NCBI GenBank assembly: GCA_036278735.1
Contig: DASUKM010000032.1
Location: forward strand, 38,264-102,263
Direction of reading: 5' to 3'
DNA from: DASUKM01 sp036278735
GTDB lineage: Bacteria; Acidobacteriota; Vicinamibacteria; Vicinamibacterales; 2-12-FULL-66-21
DNA: 64,000 nucleotides
Positions 53,393-62,385 of the stretch are shown piece after piece. A program made the translations under genes and the position numbers. How positions within the stretch are numbered: position 1 is the first letter of the stretch; every line of letters starts with the position of its first letter. The notes under the pieces are model-generated. The model was given only the letters and a program-made list of their open reading frames with translations, was not told the DNA's origin and did not search any database.

Positions 53393-55099
53393 CTAGACGC
53401 CGCCCGGATCGTGCAGGCGTGCGGGGGCCGCCGACCGCTGACGATCCAGCATGGCGGCGACGTCGATCGCGCGGCGCACGAGGGTGTCGGGTGCGCCGTA
53501 CAGCTCCAGCAGGGCAATCGCATTCCTGGTCGTCGCCGGACCGGCCTGAAGCCGGTAGTCGAACACGAGACCGTCGGGCCCGATGCGATCGGTGAAGTGG
53601 TACGCCGCGTATTGGCCGCTCAACAGGTCCACCAGCTCGCCGTCGTGTGTGGCGGCGAGTACGAGATGGGTCGGCCGCGGCGCGCCGGCCGTCAACAGAT
53701 GGCGCAGCACCGCTTCTCCGGCCGCCACCCGCTCGACGGCATTGGTGCCGCGAAACAGCTCGTCGAACAGGAACAGGTGCGGCCGGAGCGTTCCGCTGGC
53801 CCGAACGAGGGCAAGCACGGCCTCGACCTCCGCCAGATAGTAGCTCTTGCCCTCGAGCAGGTTGTCGGCGCGGCCGATGCAACTGTAAATGGTGAAGACC
53901 GGCGCCGCGTACGCCGCGGCGAGACACGTGTTGATCGTTTGCGCCAGCACGGCGTTCACGCCGGCGGTCCGGAGAAACGTGGTCTTCCCCGACATGTTCG
54001 AGCCGGTGATCAGCACGCCGTGCGGCGGTCCCAGCGTCACCGAGTTCGGCACCGCGTCGTCGACCAGGGGATGCCGGACGTCGGCGAGAGTCGTGCCGGA
54101 GACGTCAGGAAGAAAGCGTGGACGGGTCCATTGCCGGAGGCCCGCCCGGTACGAGGCGACCGCCAGCGCCGCGTCGACCTCTCCGACGGCCGGGATCAGC
54201 CGCAACAGTGACGGGCCGGCGGCGCGCAGACGACGGGCCGCGAAATACAACGCGTTGGCGTCGAGCAGAAAGAGGATGTTCAGATACTCGAACGCCGACG
54301 CGATCAGATCGTCCGAGGCGGTCGCGTCGCGGCTCACCCAGGCGGCAATGCGCCGCAGCGGGGCGAGCGCGTGCGCGTCGACGCCGAGCGGCGCCGTAAT
54401 CGTCGAGGTGTCGTCGGCGATGAGAAAGGCCAGCGCATCGGCCGCGCCGATCAGGGGGCCCAGTTGACGGAAGCTGCCGATCAGCGCGCGGACGCGGCCG
54501 GCGGTCGCGGCCCGAATACACAGGTTGGCGACGCCGCCGGCCGCAATCGCGATGACCGCCGCGTGCCAGACGGGGACGGCCAGGATGGCGGCGAGCATGA
54601 GGAGCGCGAGAAACGGGAAGAGTCCGTACCAGGGCCGGACCTCGATGGCGCCCGGCTGCGCGAGCCACCACAGATCGTATCCGGCCGGATTCTGCAGGCG
54701 CGCGAGCGCATCCTGGGCGCGCTCCCGCGTCTCGAGTTCACCCGAAAATCGCGTCACGAGCCGCTCGAACGCATCCACGGGCCGCGGCGCGGGGGCGCGC
54801 CGCAGGCGGTCGTACAGGGCCTGCTGCCCGAGCGTGCTCTCGGTCCGATCGATCAGCGCAAAGACGGCGTCGAGGTCGAGGTCCGTCCAGGTCCGGTCGT
54901 CGATCGATGGCGGGGCGCCAGGCTCTTCCGCGCGGGCGCGATGGTACTCGGCGATCGTGTCCATGCGGCGATCGCGGCGGCGCGGCGAGCCCCACGCGAG
55001 GCGCATCTCCTCGAGCCGCTTCTCCCGTCGCCGGCGGGCTTGCGCCGCCGGGATGACAACCAGCAGGACGATCGCCGTGGCGACCACGAAGTACAGCAC
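53393..55099 (-). CDS. membrane-associated MutS-like ATPase
   Basis: 568 aa. The C-terminal third is a MutS-type ATPase: GVLITGSNMSGKTTFLRTAGVN (Walker A), YYLAEVEAVL, HLFLFDELFRGTNAVER (Walker B and signature) and LVLAATHDGELVDLL. The mismatch-recognition domains are absent. Instead it has an N-terminal helix (VLYFVVATAIVLLVVIPAAQ) and two more hydrophobic segments at about 150-200. This matches the subfamily of MutS-like proteins with unknown, non-mismatch roles. GTG 55099 starts one base after the DUF2071 stop, so the two are probably co-translated. Confidence 0.85.
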   Translation of the reverse strand: MLYFVVATAIVLLVVIPAAQARRRREKRLEEMRLAWGSPRRRDRRMDTIAEYHRARAEEPGAPPSIDDRTWTDLDLDAVFALIDRTESTLGQQALYDRLRRAPAPRPVDAFERLVTRFSGELETRERAQDALARLQNPAGYDLWWLAQPGAIEVRPWYGLFPFLALLMLAAILAVPVWHAAVIAIAAGGVANLCIRAATAGRVRALIGSFRQLGPLIGAADALAFLIADDTSTITAPLGVDAHALAPLRRIAAWVSRDATASDDLIASAFEYLNILFLLDANALYFAARRLRAAGPSLLRLIPAVGEVDAALAVASYRAGLRQWTRPRFLPDVSGTTLADVRHPLVDDAVPNSVTLGPPHGVLITGSNMSGKTTFLRTAGVNAVLAQTINTCLAAAYAAPVFTIYSCIGRADNLLEGKSYYLAEVEAVLALVRASGTLRPHLFLFDELFRGTNAVERVAAGEAVLRHLLTAGAPRPTHLVLAATHDGELVDLLSGQYAAYHFTDRIGPDGLVFDYRLQAGPATTRNAIALLELYGAPDTLVRRAIDVAAMLDRQRSAAPARLHDPGGV

Positions 55100-55100
55100 G

Positions 55101-55853
55101 TCAGACTCTGTGCAGCTTCCAGCAGACCATGTCCTGGCGCCGGGAAAAGTGCAGGAGCGGTGGCGTGGCAGGCAGCGGCACACCGGCCGCCAGCGCCATC
55201 GTATTGACGGCGATCGCCGCCGCGGCGGACTGCAGCGGCCACGGCGGATGGTGAATGTCCACGCGGCAGGTCCGCTTGCGCCCGTCCAGCGTGTACAAGC
55301 AGTAGCGTTCGGTCAGGAAATATTCGAGCGTGCCGGGCGTGGGCGGCCGGGGATCGCTCGTGGGAGCGTAGCGGCCGGCGAATGCTGCGCCCGATCGATG
55401 CCGATGGCTGCGATACGCGATGGCGTCCTCCTCATGAACGATCTCCATCGACGCCCGGTAGTACGGCAGATGAAAGATCGTCCGGGCGGTCCAGACGGCG
55501 AGCGCATTCGTCGCGTCGAGGCTGAAGAAATACACGCCGGGCTTGCCGCCGACGCTGACGTACGTCCGGACGTTCATCTCGGGAAACGCAGACACCCACG
55601 GGAGCGAGGGAACGCCGCGCGGGACGACGTGGCTCATGCGGAAGGGGACGATACCGACCCACGCCCGTCCGTCGTAGACGTCGAGGTCGAGACTCGGGGG
55701 GACGAGCGCGCGCAGCACAAGGGGGTCGACGGGCCAGTGCGCGAACAGCAGGTCGTGCCATGTCTGCGTCATGATCCACGGCCCCGACGGGACCGGCCAG
55801 GGCCGGTGCGACGTCTCGTCGAGGATCGTGTCGTTGAAGCGGCCGTCCTGCAC
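55101..55853 (-). CDS. DUF2071 (YqjF) family protein
   Basis: 250 aa. WHDLLFAHWPVDPLVLRALVPPSLDLDVYDGRAWVGIVPFRMSHV is the YqjF/DUF2071 start, with the acetoacetate-decarboxylase-like beta fold and later FPEMNVRTYV, PGVYFFSLDA and DIHHPPWPLQSA. Biochemical activity unknown. It sits directly upstream of the MutS-like gene in the same operon. Confidence 0.92.
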   Translation of the reverse strand: MQDGRFNDTILDETSHRPWPVPSGPWIMTQTWHDLLFAHWPVDPLVLRALVPPSLDLDVYDGRAWVGIVPFRMSHVVPRGVPSLPWVSAFPEMNVRTYVSVGGKPGVYFFSLDATNALAVWTARTIFHLPYYRASMEIVHEEDAIAYRSHRHRSGAAFAGRYAPTSDPRPPTPGTLEYFLTERYCLYTLDGRKRTCRVDIHHPPWPLQSAAAAIAVNTMALAAGVPLPATPPLLHFSRRQDMVCWKLHRV

Positions 55854-55911
55854 GGCCGGACGCTATCACAAGCTCAGATGTCCGTCCGCGCGTTCAGGGT
55901 TCCGTGTTCCC

Positions 55912-55997
55912 GGAACGCCGAACTCCGAACCCGACCCGGAACCCCGAACCCGACCCGGAACCCCGAACCCTGAACCCCGAACCCCGAACCCTGAACC
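55912..55997. repeat. heptameric intergenic repeat tract, GAACCC class
   Basis: Clean 7-nt periodicity: GAAC at 55913, 55920, 55927, 55939, 55946, 55958, 55965, 55972, 55979, 55986 and 55993, in CGAACCC/TGAACCC form. It lies between the divergent DUF2071 and PAP2 genes. Confidence 0.9.
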
Positions 55998-56021
55998 ATC
56001 AGAAGCGCCTCACATCGAGCG

Positions 56022-57002
56022 ATGATGGTACGCTCTAAGGCCATGATCCCGTCGGCGGGCGAGGCACGGTCCGTGCCGAGGCGCGGATCCTGGCGGCGCG
56101 TGCGCGCGGTCCTGCGTCCTGAAGATGCGCTGTTCCTCCTCGCGCTCGTGCCGTCCACGATCGTGACGATCTGGGCGAACGTGGCGCTGTCGAACGCGGG
56201 CGTCGATTCGCGCCGGATTCGCGGCGGGCTGCTGCGGCTCGGCGTGGCCGCGCTGCTCGCCGTGGCGGTGCCGCTGCTCGTGCGTGCCTTGCGGCGCACG
56301 CGGCACGCCCTGCAGGCCGCCGAGTTCCTCTACACCATCCTGCCGTTCCTGTTGTGCATTGCCGTCTATACGAACCTCCACGACACGATCCGCTTCATCA
56401 ACCCGCACGACATCGATCCCTACCTGGCCGGAGCGGAGGCCTGGGTGTTCGGCGGTCAGCCGGTCGTGTGGGCGCAGCAGTTCATCACGCCGTTCAGGAC
56501 GGATCTCTTCAGCCTCTTCTACACGTCGTTCGTCCTCATCGCCCCGTCCGTCGTCCTGATCCTGTGGTTCTCCGGACGCCGGGCCGAAGCGCGCGAAGTG
56601 CTGCTCGCCACGATCGTGTGCTTCTACAGCGGCTACGTGCTGTATGTGATCTTCCCCGCGACGCCGCCGCGGCTGTATCTGGCGGCCCACGGTTATTTCA
56701 CGACTCCGCTGCACGGCGGCGCGCTCACGAACATGCAGCAGGCGATGATCGAGATGATGCCGCGCCACGCGTCGCGCGCGGCGTTCCCGAGCCTGCACTC
56801 GGCGGTCAGTTGCCTCAGCCTGTATTACGCCTGGCGCTACTGCCGCTGGTTCTTTCCAATTCTGCTGGTGCTCGTCGTCGGCTTGCTGACCTCGACGGTG
56901 TACCTCCGGCATCACTACGTCCTGGATCTCGTCGCTGGCGCGATGCTGGTGCCGTGGGCGGTGTGGGCGTCGGGGCGGCTGGATCGGTGGTGGACACGGT
57001 AG
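56022..57002 (+). CDS. PAP2-type membrane phosphatase / inositolphosphotransferase-like protein
   Basis: 326 aa, about seven membrane helices. The catalytic motifs fit the PAP2_3 (Aur1/Ipt1-like) group: VIFPATPPRLYL, SRAAFPSLHSAVS and VYLRHHYVLDLVAG with the His/Asp pair. Members transfer phospho-head groups to sphingolipids or inositol, or dephosphorylate lipids; the substrate here is unknown. The start is uncertain between ATG 56022, 56025 and 56043. Confidence 0.85.
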   Translation: MMVRSKAMIPSAGEARSVPRRGSWRRVRAVLRPEDALFLLALVPSTIVTIWANVALSNAGVDSRRIRGGLLRLGVAALLAVAVPLLVRALRRTRHALQAAEFLYTILPFLLCIAVYTNLHDTIRFINPHDIDPYLAGAEAWVFGGQPVVWAQQFITPFRTDLFSLFYTSFVLIAPSVVLILWFSGRRAEAREVLLATIVCFYSGYVLYVIFPATPPRLYLAAHGYFTTPLHGGALTNMQQAMIEMMPRHASRAAFPSLHSAVSCLSLYYAWRYCRWFFPILLVLVVGLLTSTVYLRHHYVLDLVAGAMLVPWAVWASGRLDRWWTR

Positions 57003-57009
57003 CCGGGTG

Positions 57010-57072
<63 letters not shown>

Positions 57073-57127
57073 CCGCACATATTCATTCGAGGCAATTCCG
57101 GACTAGACTGCGGCGGGGGAGTGCCTG

Positions 57128-58582
57128 GTGCCGACGACCCGGGGAGTGACGGCGCGGATGTCGAAGGAGCGCGGTGCCGGCGCGCCGTCGCTCGGATTGG
57201 TCGCGGCGGTGGCGATCGTGCTCGGGAACATGATCGGCTCCGGCGTGTTCACGCTGCCGGCGTCGCTCGCGCCGTACGGCGGGTTGAGTTTCGCGGGCTG
57301 GGCCGTGTCGGCCGGCGGCAGTTTGGCGCTCGCGCTCGTGTTCGCGCGGCTGGCGCGCGCCCGTCCGGCGGAGGGAGGACCGTACGCCTACACACGTCAG
57401 GCGTTTGGGGACCTGCCGGCGTTCCTGGTCGCGTGGGGTTACTGGATTTCCGTGTGGGCCGCCAATGCGGCGCTCGCTGTCGCGTTCGTCGGCTACCTGG
57501 ATCCGTTCATCCCCGGGATCGTGCGCCAGCCGCCGCTGGCGGCGGCGCTCGCGATTGCGGTGTTGTGGCTGCTGACCGGCGTCAGCGCGCGCGGCGTGCG
57601 CGAGGCAGGACACGTGCAGGTGTGGACCACCGCCCTGAAGGTGCTGCCCCTGGTTGCGGTCGGCGTCGCCGGACTGGCGGTGCTCCAGCCGGCGCACTTC
57701 GCGGTTCCCGTTCACGGCGCCGTCCCGATCGTGACGAATACGATGTCGGTCGTGACGCTCACGTTGTGGGCCTTCCTCGGGGTGGAGTGCGCGACGATTC
57801 CCGCGGGCAGCATCCACGACCCCGAACGCACGATTCCGCGGGCCACCGTCGTTGGCACGGTCGTGGCCGCCGTCATTTACATGGTCAGCACGGCGGGCGC
57901 GATGGGGGCGCTCGCGCCGGCCGTGCTCGGCCGGACGCCGGCGCCGTTTGCGGAAGCGGCGCGCGTCCTGTTTGGCGACACCGCCGCGCAACTGGTCGCG
58001 ATCGGCGCCGCCATCTCCTGCTTCGGCGCGCTGAACGGCTGGATCCTGATCGTGGGGCAGTTGCCGATGGCGGTCGCGGAGGAGGGATTGTTTCCAGCCG
58101 TGTTCGCGCGCAAATCGAGACGCGAGACGCCCGTGGCGGGGCTCACGATTGGCGCCGTGCTGTCGTCGCTGCTGATCGCGTCGAATTATTCGCGCGATCT
58201 CGTGTCGCTGTTCACCTTCATCATCCTGCTCGCCACGCTCGGCACGCTCGTGCCGTATTTCTTCTGCTCGCTGGCGGCGCTCATGAATCGCGACGGCCGC
58301 CCCTCCGCCGGGTCTCAAGACCCGGCCTACAGATCGGAGCCCGCGACGGACGTCGGCCGGGTCTTCGGACCCGGCGAAGACGCGACGAGTGTAGGCCGGG
58401 TCGTCGGACCCGGCGAACGTAGACGCGGCCAGACGATCGTCGCCGCGCTCGCGTTCGGGTACTCCCTGGTCGCGATTGCCGGGGCCGGCGAGACGGTGCT
58501 GCTGCTCGGCGCGGCGGCGTTGATCGCCGGCCTGCCGGTGTACGCCTGGGTGCGGAGGGGCGCCGGCGCGCCGGCCGCATGA
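57128..58582 (+). CDS. APC-superfamily amino-acid permease with REP-derived insert
   Basis: 484 aa. AIVLGNMIGSGVFTLPASLAPYGGLS is the APC helix-1 signature, GVECATIPAGSIHDPERTIPRAT the helix-6/loop consensus. About 12 helices. Between the last two helix groups, residues about 390-430 are encoded by three REP-like palindromes (58307-58414) and read as a polar loop (SQDPAYRSEPATDVGRVFGP). GTG 57128 has GGGGGA 8 nt upstream. The stop overlaps the next gene (ATGA). Confidence 0.9.
   Translation: MPTTRGVTARMSKERGAGAPSLGLVAAVAIVLGNMIGSGVFTLPASLAPYGGLSFAGWAVSAGGSLALALVFARLARARPAEGGPYAYTRQAFGDLPAFLVAWGYWISVWAANAALAVAFVGYLDPFIPGIVRQPPLAAALAIAVLWLLTGVSARGVREAGHVQVWTTALKVLPLVAVGVAGLAVLQPAHFAVPVHGAVPIVTNTMSVVTLTLWAFLGVECATIPAGSIHDPERTIPRATVVGTVVAAVIYMVSTAGAMGALAPAVLGRTPAPFAEAARVLFGDTAAQLVAIGAAISCFGALNGWILIVGQLPMAVAEEGLFPAVFARKSRRETPVAGLTIGAVLSSLLIASNYSRDLVSLFTFIILLATLGTLVPYFFCSLAALMNRDGRPSAGSQDPAYRSEPATDVGRVFGPGEDATSVGRVVGPGERRRGQTIVAALAFGYSLVAIAGAGETVLLLGAAALIAGLPVYAWVRRGAGAPAA
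58307..58414. repeat. three REP-like palindromes inside the permease coding sequence
   Basis: Copies at 58307-58330 (inverted, CTAC at its right end), 58352-58375 (GTCG form) and 58391-58414 (GTAG form). The cores are GCCGGGTC-N4-GACCCGGC with variant centres. They are read in frame without a stop. Confidence 0.9.
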
Positions 58583-59469
58583 CGGCGACGTCGACGTGCG
58601 TGTCGGAGACGGGTGCGCTCGTGGACGTGCTGCTGAAGCACGCACGCGACGCCTTCGTCAGCCAGGCGGCGATCGCCCGCGAATGGCGCGATCTGCACTT
58701 TACCGCGCCTCCGGATTACGCGCGCGCGATCGACGAGTACGACGCGTTCGCCGACATCCTCGAGGCGGCCGGCGCGACCGTGCGCTGGCTCCCCGCCGTC
58801 GATGGCGTCGGGCTCGATTCGATTTACGTGCGCGACGCCTGCGTCATGAGCGAACAGGGGGTCGTCCTCTGTCGCATGGGGAAGCGGCAGCGCGGGGGAG
58901 AGCCGCGGGCGCAGCGGGACGCGCTCGAGGCGCAGGGCGTCCGGATCGCGGGGGCGATTGAAGCGCCCGGCCAGATCGAGGGAGGGGACGTCGTGTGGCT
59001 CGATCCCCGGACAGTGGCCGTCGGTCGCGGATACCGGACCAATGCGGAGGGGATCGCCCGCTATCGGCGGCTGCTGGGCGATGCCATCGACACGCTGATT
59101 GAAGTGCCGCTGCCGCACTGGCGCGGACCGGGCGACGTGTTCCATCTGATGTCGATCTTCAGTCCCGTCGACGTCGACCTGGCCGTCGTCTACTCGCCGC
59201 TGATGCCGGTGCCGTTCAGGGACGCGCTGCTCGAGCGTGGCGTGTCGCTGGTGGAAGTGCCGGACGAGGAGTTCGACACGATGGGGGCGAACGTGCTGGC
59301 GGTCGGGCCGCGCCGCTGCGTGATCATCGACGGCAATCCGCGGACGCGCATGCGCCTCGAGGCCGCCGGCGCGGAAGTCTTCGTCTACGAGGGCACCGAG
59401 ATCAGCCTGAAGGGGGGCGGCGGCCCGACGTGCCTGACGCGGCCGCTCGAAAGGCAGGTCGAATCGTGA
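58579..59469 (+). CDS. dimethylargininase / amidinotransferase-family hydrolase
   Basis: 296 aa, guanidine-modifying superfamily. YVRDACVMSE (substrate/acidic block), GQIEGGDVVWLD, the catalytic His189 in VFHLMSIFSPVD and nucleophile Cys285 in GGGPTCLTRPL give the DDAH pattern; arginine deiminases are usually longer. Probably hydrolyses a (methyl)arginine to citrulline plus an amine. ATG 58579 overlaps the permease stop, which suggests that the permease imports its substrate or exports the product. Confidence 0.88.
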   Translation: MTATSTCVSETGALVDVLLKHARDAFVSQAAIAREWRDLHFTAPPDYARAIDEYDAFADILEAAGATVRWLPAVDGVGLDSIYVRDACVMSEQGVVLCRMGKRQRGGEPRAQRDALEAQGVRIAGAIEAPGQIEGGDVVWLDPRTVAVGRGYRTNAEGIARYRRLLGDAIDTLIEVPLPHWRGPGDVFHLMSIFSPVDVDLAVVYSPLMPVPFRDALLERGVSLVEVPDEEFDTMGANVLAVGPRRCVIIDGNPRTRMRLEAAGAEVFVYEGTEISLKGGGGPTCLTRPLERQVES

Positions 59470-60569
59470 AGACGTCGAACCGGACCGCCGCCGTGCTCCT
59501 CGCGTTGGTCACGCTCCTGCTCGCCGGCCCCGTGTCCGGGCGCCAGACGCCGCAGGCGACGCACGTGCTCGTCGTCACGATGGACGGCATGCGCTGGCAG
59601 GAAGTCTTCGGCGGCGTGCAGTCGGCCATCCTCGACGACAAGAAGGATAGCGGCGTCGACAGCCCCGCCCCGGTGGCGGCGCGCTTCGGCGGCCCGACGC
59701 CGGAGGCCCGCCGCAGCCGCCTGTTACCGTTCATCTGGGGCGTCGTCGCGCGCGACGGGCAGGTGTTCGGCGATCCCTCGCGCGCCAGCGAGGTGCGCGT
59801 GACGAACGGCCTCTGGTTCTCGTATCCCGGCTACAACGAGCTGCTCGCGGGCTTTCCGGATCCGAGGGTCGACAGCAACGACAAGGTGTACAACCCGAAC
59901 GCCACCGTCCTCGAGTGGTTGAATCATCGTCCAGGGTTTCAGGGACGGGTGGCGGCGTTCGCCTCGTGGGAGCTGCTGCCGTGGATCCTGAACGCGCCCC
60001 GCAGCGGGATCCCGTGCAACGCGTCTGGTGCGCCGATCGCAGCGCCGGGAACCGATTACGGTCGCGCGATCGACGATCTGTCTGCCGACCTGCCGCCGTA
60101 CTGGAGCGACGAGCGCTTCGACGCGCCGACCGGGTTTGGCGCGATCGAGTATCTGAAGCGCGCGCACCCGCGGGTGCTCTACGTGATGCTCGGGGAAACG
60201 GACGACTGGGCGCACGGGCGCCGCTACGATCTCTACCTGGATTCGGCGGCGCGCAACGATCGGTTCATCCGCCGGTTGTGGGAGACGGCCCAGGCGATCC
60301 CCGAATACGCCGGCCACACCGCGCTCGTGATCGCGACCGACCACGGCCGCGGCGCCACGGGCCAGGACTGGACGGACCACGGCCAGGACGTCCCGGCCGC
60401 ACGGCGGATCTGGATCGCGGTCATGGGTCCCGGCGTCTCCCCGCTCGGCGTGCGTGCCAACGTGCACGTCACCCAAGCGCAGGTGGCCGCGACGATTGCG
60501 TCGCTCGTCGGCGAAGATTATCGCGCCGCCCAGCCCAAGGCGGCGCCGCCGCTCGATCTCCACCGGTAG
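59466..60569 (+). CDS. secreted alkaline-phosphatase-superfamily hydrolase
   Basis: 367 aa with a signal peptide (AAVLLALVTLLLAGPVSG). Metal-site blocks in order: VLVVTMDGMRWQEVF (Asp), NGLWFSYPGYNELLAG (Ser or Thr nucleophile region), LGETDDWAHGRRYDLY (Asp, His) and VIATDHGRG (Asp, His). This matches phosphodiesterase/phosphatase members of the superfamily acting outside the cytoplasm. GTG 59466 overlaps the upstream stop (GTGA); an earlier start in the same frame would lie inside the DDAH gene. Confidence 0.88.
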   Translation: MKTSNRTAAVLLALVTLLLAGPVSGRQTPQATHVLVVTMDGMRWQEVFGGVQSAILDDKKDSGVDSPAPVAARFGGPTPEARRSRLLPFIWGVVARDGQVFGDPSRASEVRVTNGLWFSYPGYNELLAGFPDPRVDSNDKVYNPNATVLEWLNHRPGFQGRVAAFASWELLPWILNAPRSGIPCNASGAPIAAPGTDYGRAIDDLSADLPPYWSDERFDAPTGFGAIEYLKRAHPRVLYVMLGETDDWAHGRRYDLYLDSAARNDRFIRRLWETAQAIPEYAGHTALVIATDHGRGATGQDWTDHGQDVPAARRIWIAVMGPGVSPLGVRANVHVTQAQVAATIASLVGEDYRAAQPKAAPPLDLHR

Positions 60570-60571
60570 CA

Positions 60572-60592
60572 GGCTTTGGGCTTTGGGATTGT
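60572..60592. repeat. short heptameric tract, GGCTTTG class
   Basis: GGCTTTG, GGCTTTG, GGATTGT directly after the hydrolase stop. Same class as 21769-21797. Confidence 0.5.
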
Positions 60593-60630
60593 GGGCGCTT
60601 CCGCGTCGGCGGGTTAGAATTCGGGCATCC

Positions 60631-61131
60631 ATGGCAAAACCGGAAGTCTGGCAGCGCGGTCCAGTCGAGGGGGTGCCGGCGCTGCTGCAGCCTGTCGCCC
60701 ACACGCTGCTGCAGTGCCGCGAGGACGTCCAGGCGACGCTCGCGGGGCTCGCGCCCGCCGAGATCTGGCGCGCGCAGACCGGAGCGTCGATCGGGTTCCA
60801 CGTCGTCCACGCGCTGGGTGCGCTCGATCGCCTGTTCACGTACGCCCGCGGCGAGGCCCTCTCCGAGGAGCAGCGGCGGGCGATCGCGCAGGAGTCCCAT
60901 CCCGACACGGCCGCCTCCGCCACCGATCTCCTCGCGCGGTGTGACGCCGGCATCGATCGCGCGCTCGAACAGGTGCGCGGCACCGATGCGTCGACGCTCA
61001 CCGACGAGAGATTCGTCGGACGCGCGCGGCTGCCCTCCACCGTGCTCGGCCTGCTGTTCCACGCCGCCGAACACATGCAGCGCCACATGGGCCAGGCGCT
61101 CACGACGCGGAAGCTGCTGATCGGCCGGTAG
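60631..61131 (+). CDS. DinB-family protein
   Basis: 166 aa. IGFHVVHALGALDRLFTYARGE and LLFHAAEHMQRHMGQALTTRKLL carry the His ligands of the DinB four-helix metal site. Probable metal-dependent transferase of unknown substrate. ATG 60631 follows TAGAAT (60615-60620) by 10 nt, so the message may be leaderless. Confidence 0.88.
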   Translation: MAKPEVWQRGPVEGVPALLQPVAHTLLQCREDVQATLAGLAPAEIWRAQTGASIGFHVVHALGALDRLFTYARGEALSEEQRRAIAQESHPDTAASATDLLARCDAGIDRALEQVRGTDASTLTDERFVGRARLPSTVLGLLFHAAEHMQRHMGQALTTRKLLIGR

Positions 61132-61140
61132 CGGGGGAGA

Positions 61141-61186
61141 GGGGTCAGATCTTGTTCTTTGCACGAGTGTCCTCGACAGAGGACAC
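61141..61186. repeat. 22-nt dispersed repeat plus adjacent GTGTCCTC palindrome
   Basis: 61141-61162 is a perfect copy of the repeat found three times at 43783-43852. GTGTCCTC-GACA-GAGGACAC (61167-61186) is a perfect 8-bp hairpin right beside it. The rest of the 61132-61342 spacer has no supported gene. Confidence 0.8.
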
Positions 61187-61342
61187 ACTTCCGGCGTTCC
61201 ACCTAGGGACAGCAGCCACGGCCTGGGGTCAGACGCTCACGAAGGGCCTGAGCGGCGTGACGCGGGGTACGGCTGGATGCAGAGGTGGCACAAAGGGGCT
61301 GCACGTCCGATTGTGGAGATCTAGAGCGACAGCCGCTAGCTC

Positions 61343-62038
61343 ATGGCGACGTTCGTCCTCGTCCACGGCTCGACCCAGAACAGCCGCTGCTGGGAGCAAA
61401 TGGCACCGCTGTTGCGCTCGCGCGGTCACGACGTTGTGACGCCTGAGCTGCGCAAGCGGGCGCCCGAGTGGGGTCTCGACGAATACGCGGCACGGATCGC
61501 GGAATCGTTCTCTGCGTCCGATGCCGTGGTCGTCGGTCACTCGTTCGCCGGCGCTCTGCTGCCGCTCGTGCCGCGGAAGCGCTCGTGCCGCGCGCTCGTC
61601 TTCCTGGCCGCCGCCATTCCAAAACCAGGCAAGAGCCTGCGCGATCAAGTGAGCGAGGACGGAACGATGTTCTCGAAGGGCTGGTTGGCGGCGGCACCCC
61701 GGTGGCTGGATCAATCGCAGTATGCGGGGCTGGCCGAGGAGTTCCTGTTTCACGACTGCGACCCCGACACGCGCGCGTGGGCGATCGGCACGATCGATCC
61801 GCTCGATACGAGCCGCCTGGCGGTGCAGCCGCTGCCGATCGGCCCGCAGCCCGCCGCGCGCGTGTGGTCGATCGTGGCCACCGAGGATCGCACGCTTGTG
61901 CCAGACTGGAGCCGCCGCATGAGCCGTAACGTGCTCGGAGTCGAGCCCTTCGAGATTCGAGCGGGGCATTGCCCGCACGTGTCGCAGCCGGCAGCCGTCG
62001 CGGAGATCCTCGATCGGGTCGCGTCTGAGCCTGACTGA
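61343..62038 (+). CDS. alpha/beta hydrolase
   Basis: 231 aa. FVLVHGSTQNSRCW (oxyanion-hole HG), VVGHSFAG (nucleophile Ser elbow), a central Asp in VATEDRTLVPDW, and the catalytic His in AGHCPHVSQPAAVAEIL. The form matches small EstC/RsbQ-like esterases or methylesterases. Substrate unknown. Start ATG 61343. Confidence 0.9.
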   Translation: MATFVLVHGSTQNSRCWEQMAPLLRSRGHDVVTPELRKRAPEWGLDEYAARIAESFSASDAVVVGHSFAGALLPLVPRKRSCRALVFLAAAIPKPGKSLRDQVSEDGTMFSKGWLAAAPRWLDQSQYAGLAEEFLFHDCDPDTRAWAIGTIDPLDTSRLAVQPLPIGPQPAARVWSIVATEDRTLVPDWSRRMSRNVLGVEPFEIRAGHCPHVSQPAAVAEILDRVASEPD

Positions 62039-62385
62039 CGCTCGTCCCTGGACCGCCTGGCTGGGAAGGGGACCGGCTGCTGTCATGCGCCGGCCGCTTC
62101 GAACCGCCGCCTGGCGATCCGCAGGCCGGCATTCGTGAGCCGCGCCGATCCGGGCCGGCCGGGGGGAGCACGGCGGCTGCCGTCCGCGAGCCGCCGGAGT
62201 CTCAGATCGTGTGCGCTGGCGGCGGCTACGGTCGAAGGAGCGACGTGCCTCCGCCGGATCGCGTCTGACTCTGCTCGGAGTCTTCGCGCGGCATTGTTCA
62301 GGATTCTGAGCGGCGCTCACGGTCGATCCCGGAACATGTCCGGTTGACGAGACCCTTCCGCGCCCCGAGCTGTTGGCGAGGCACA
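62039..62385. other. intergenic region
   Basis: 347 nt. No supported gene, RNA or repeat. A 70-codon open frame (62135-62347) lacks a ribosome binding site and family resemblance. Confidence 0.5.
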
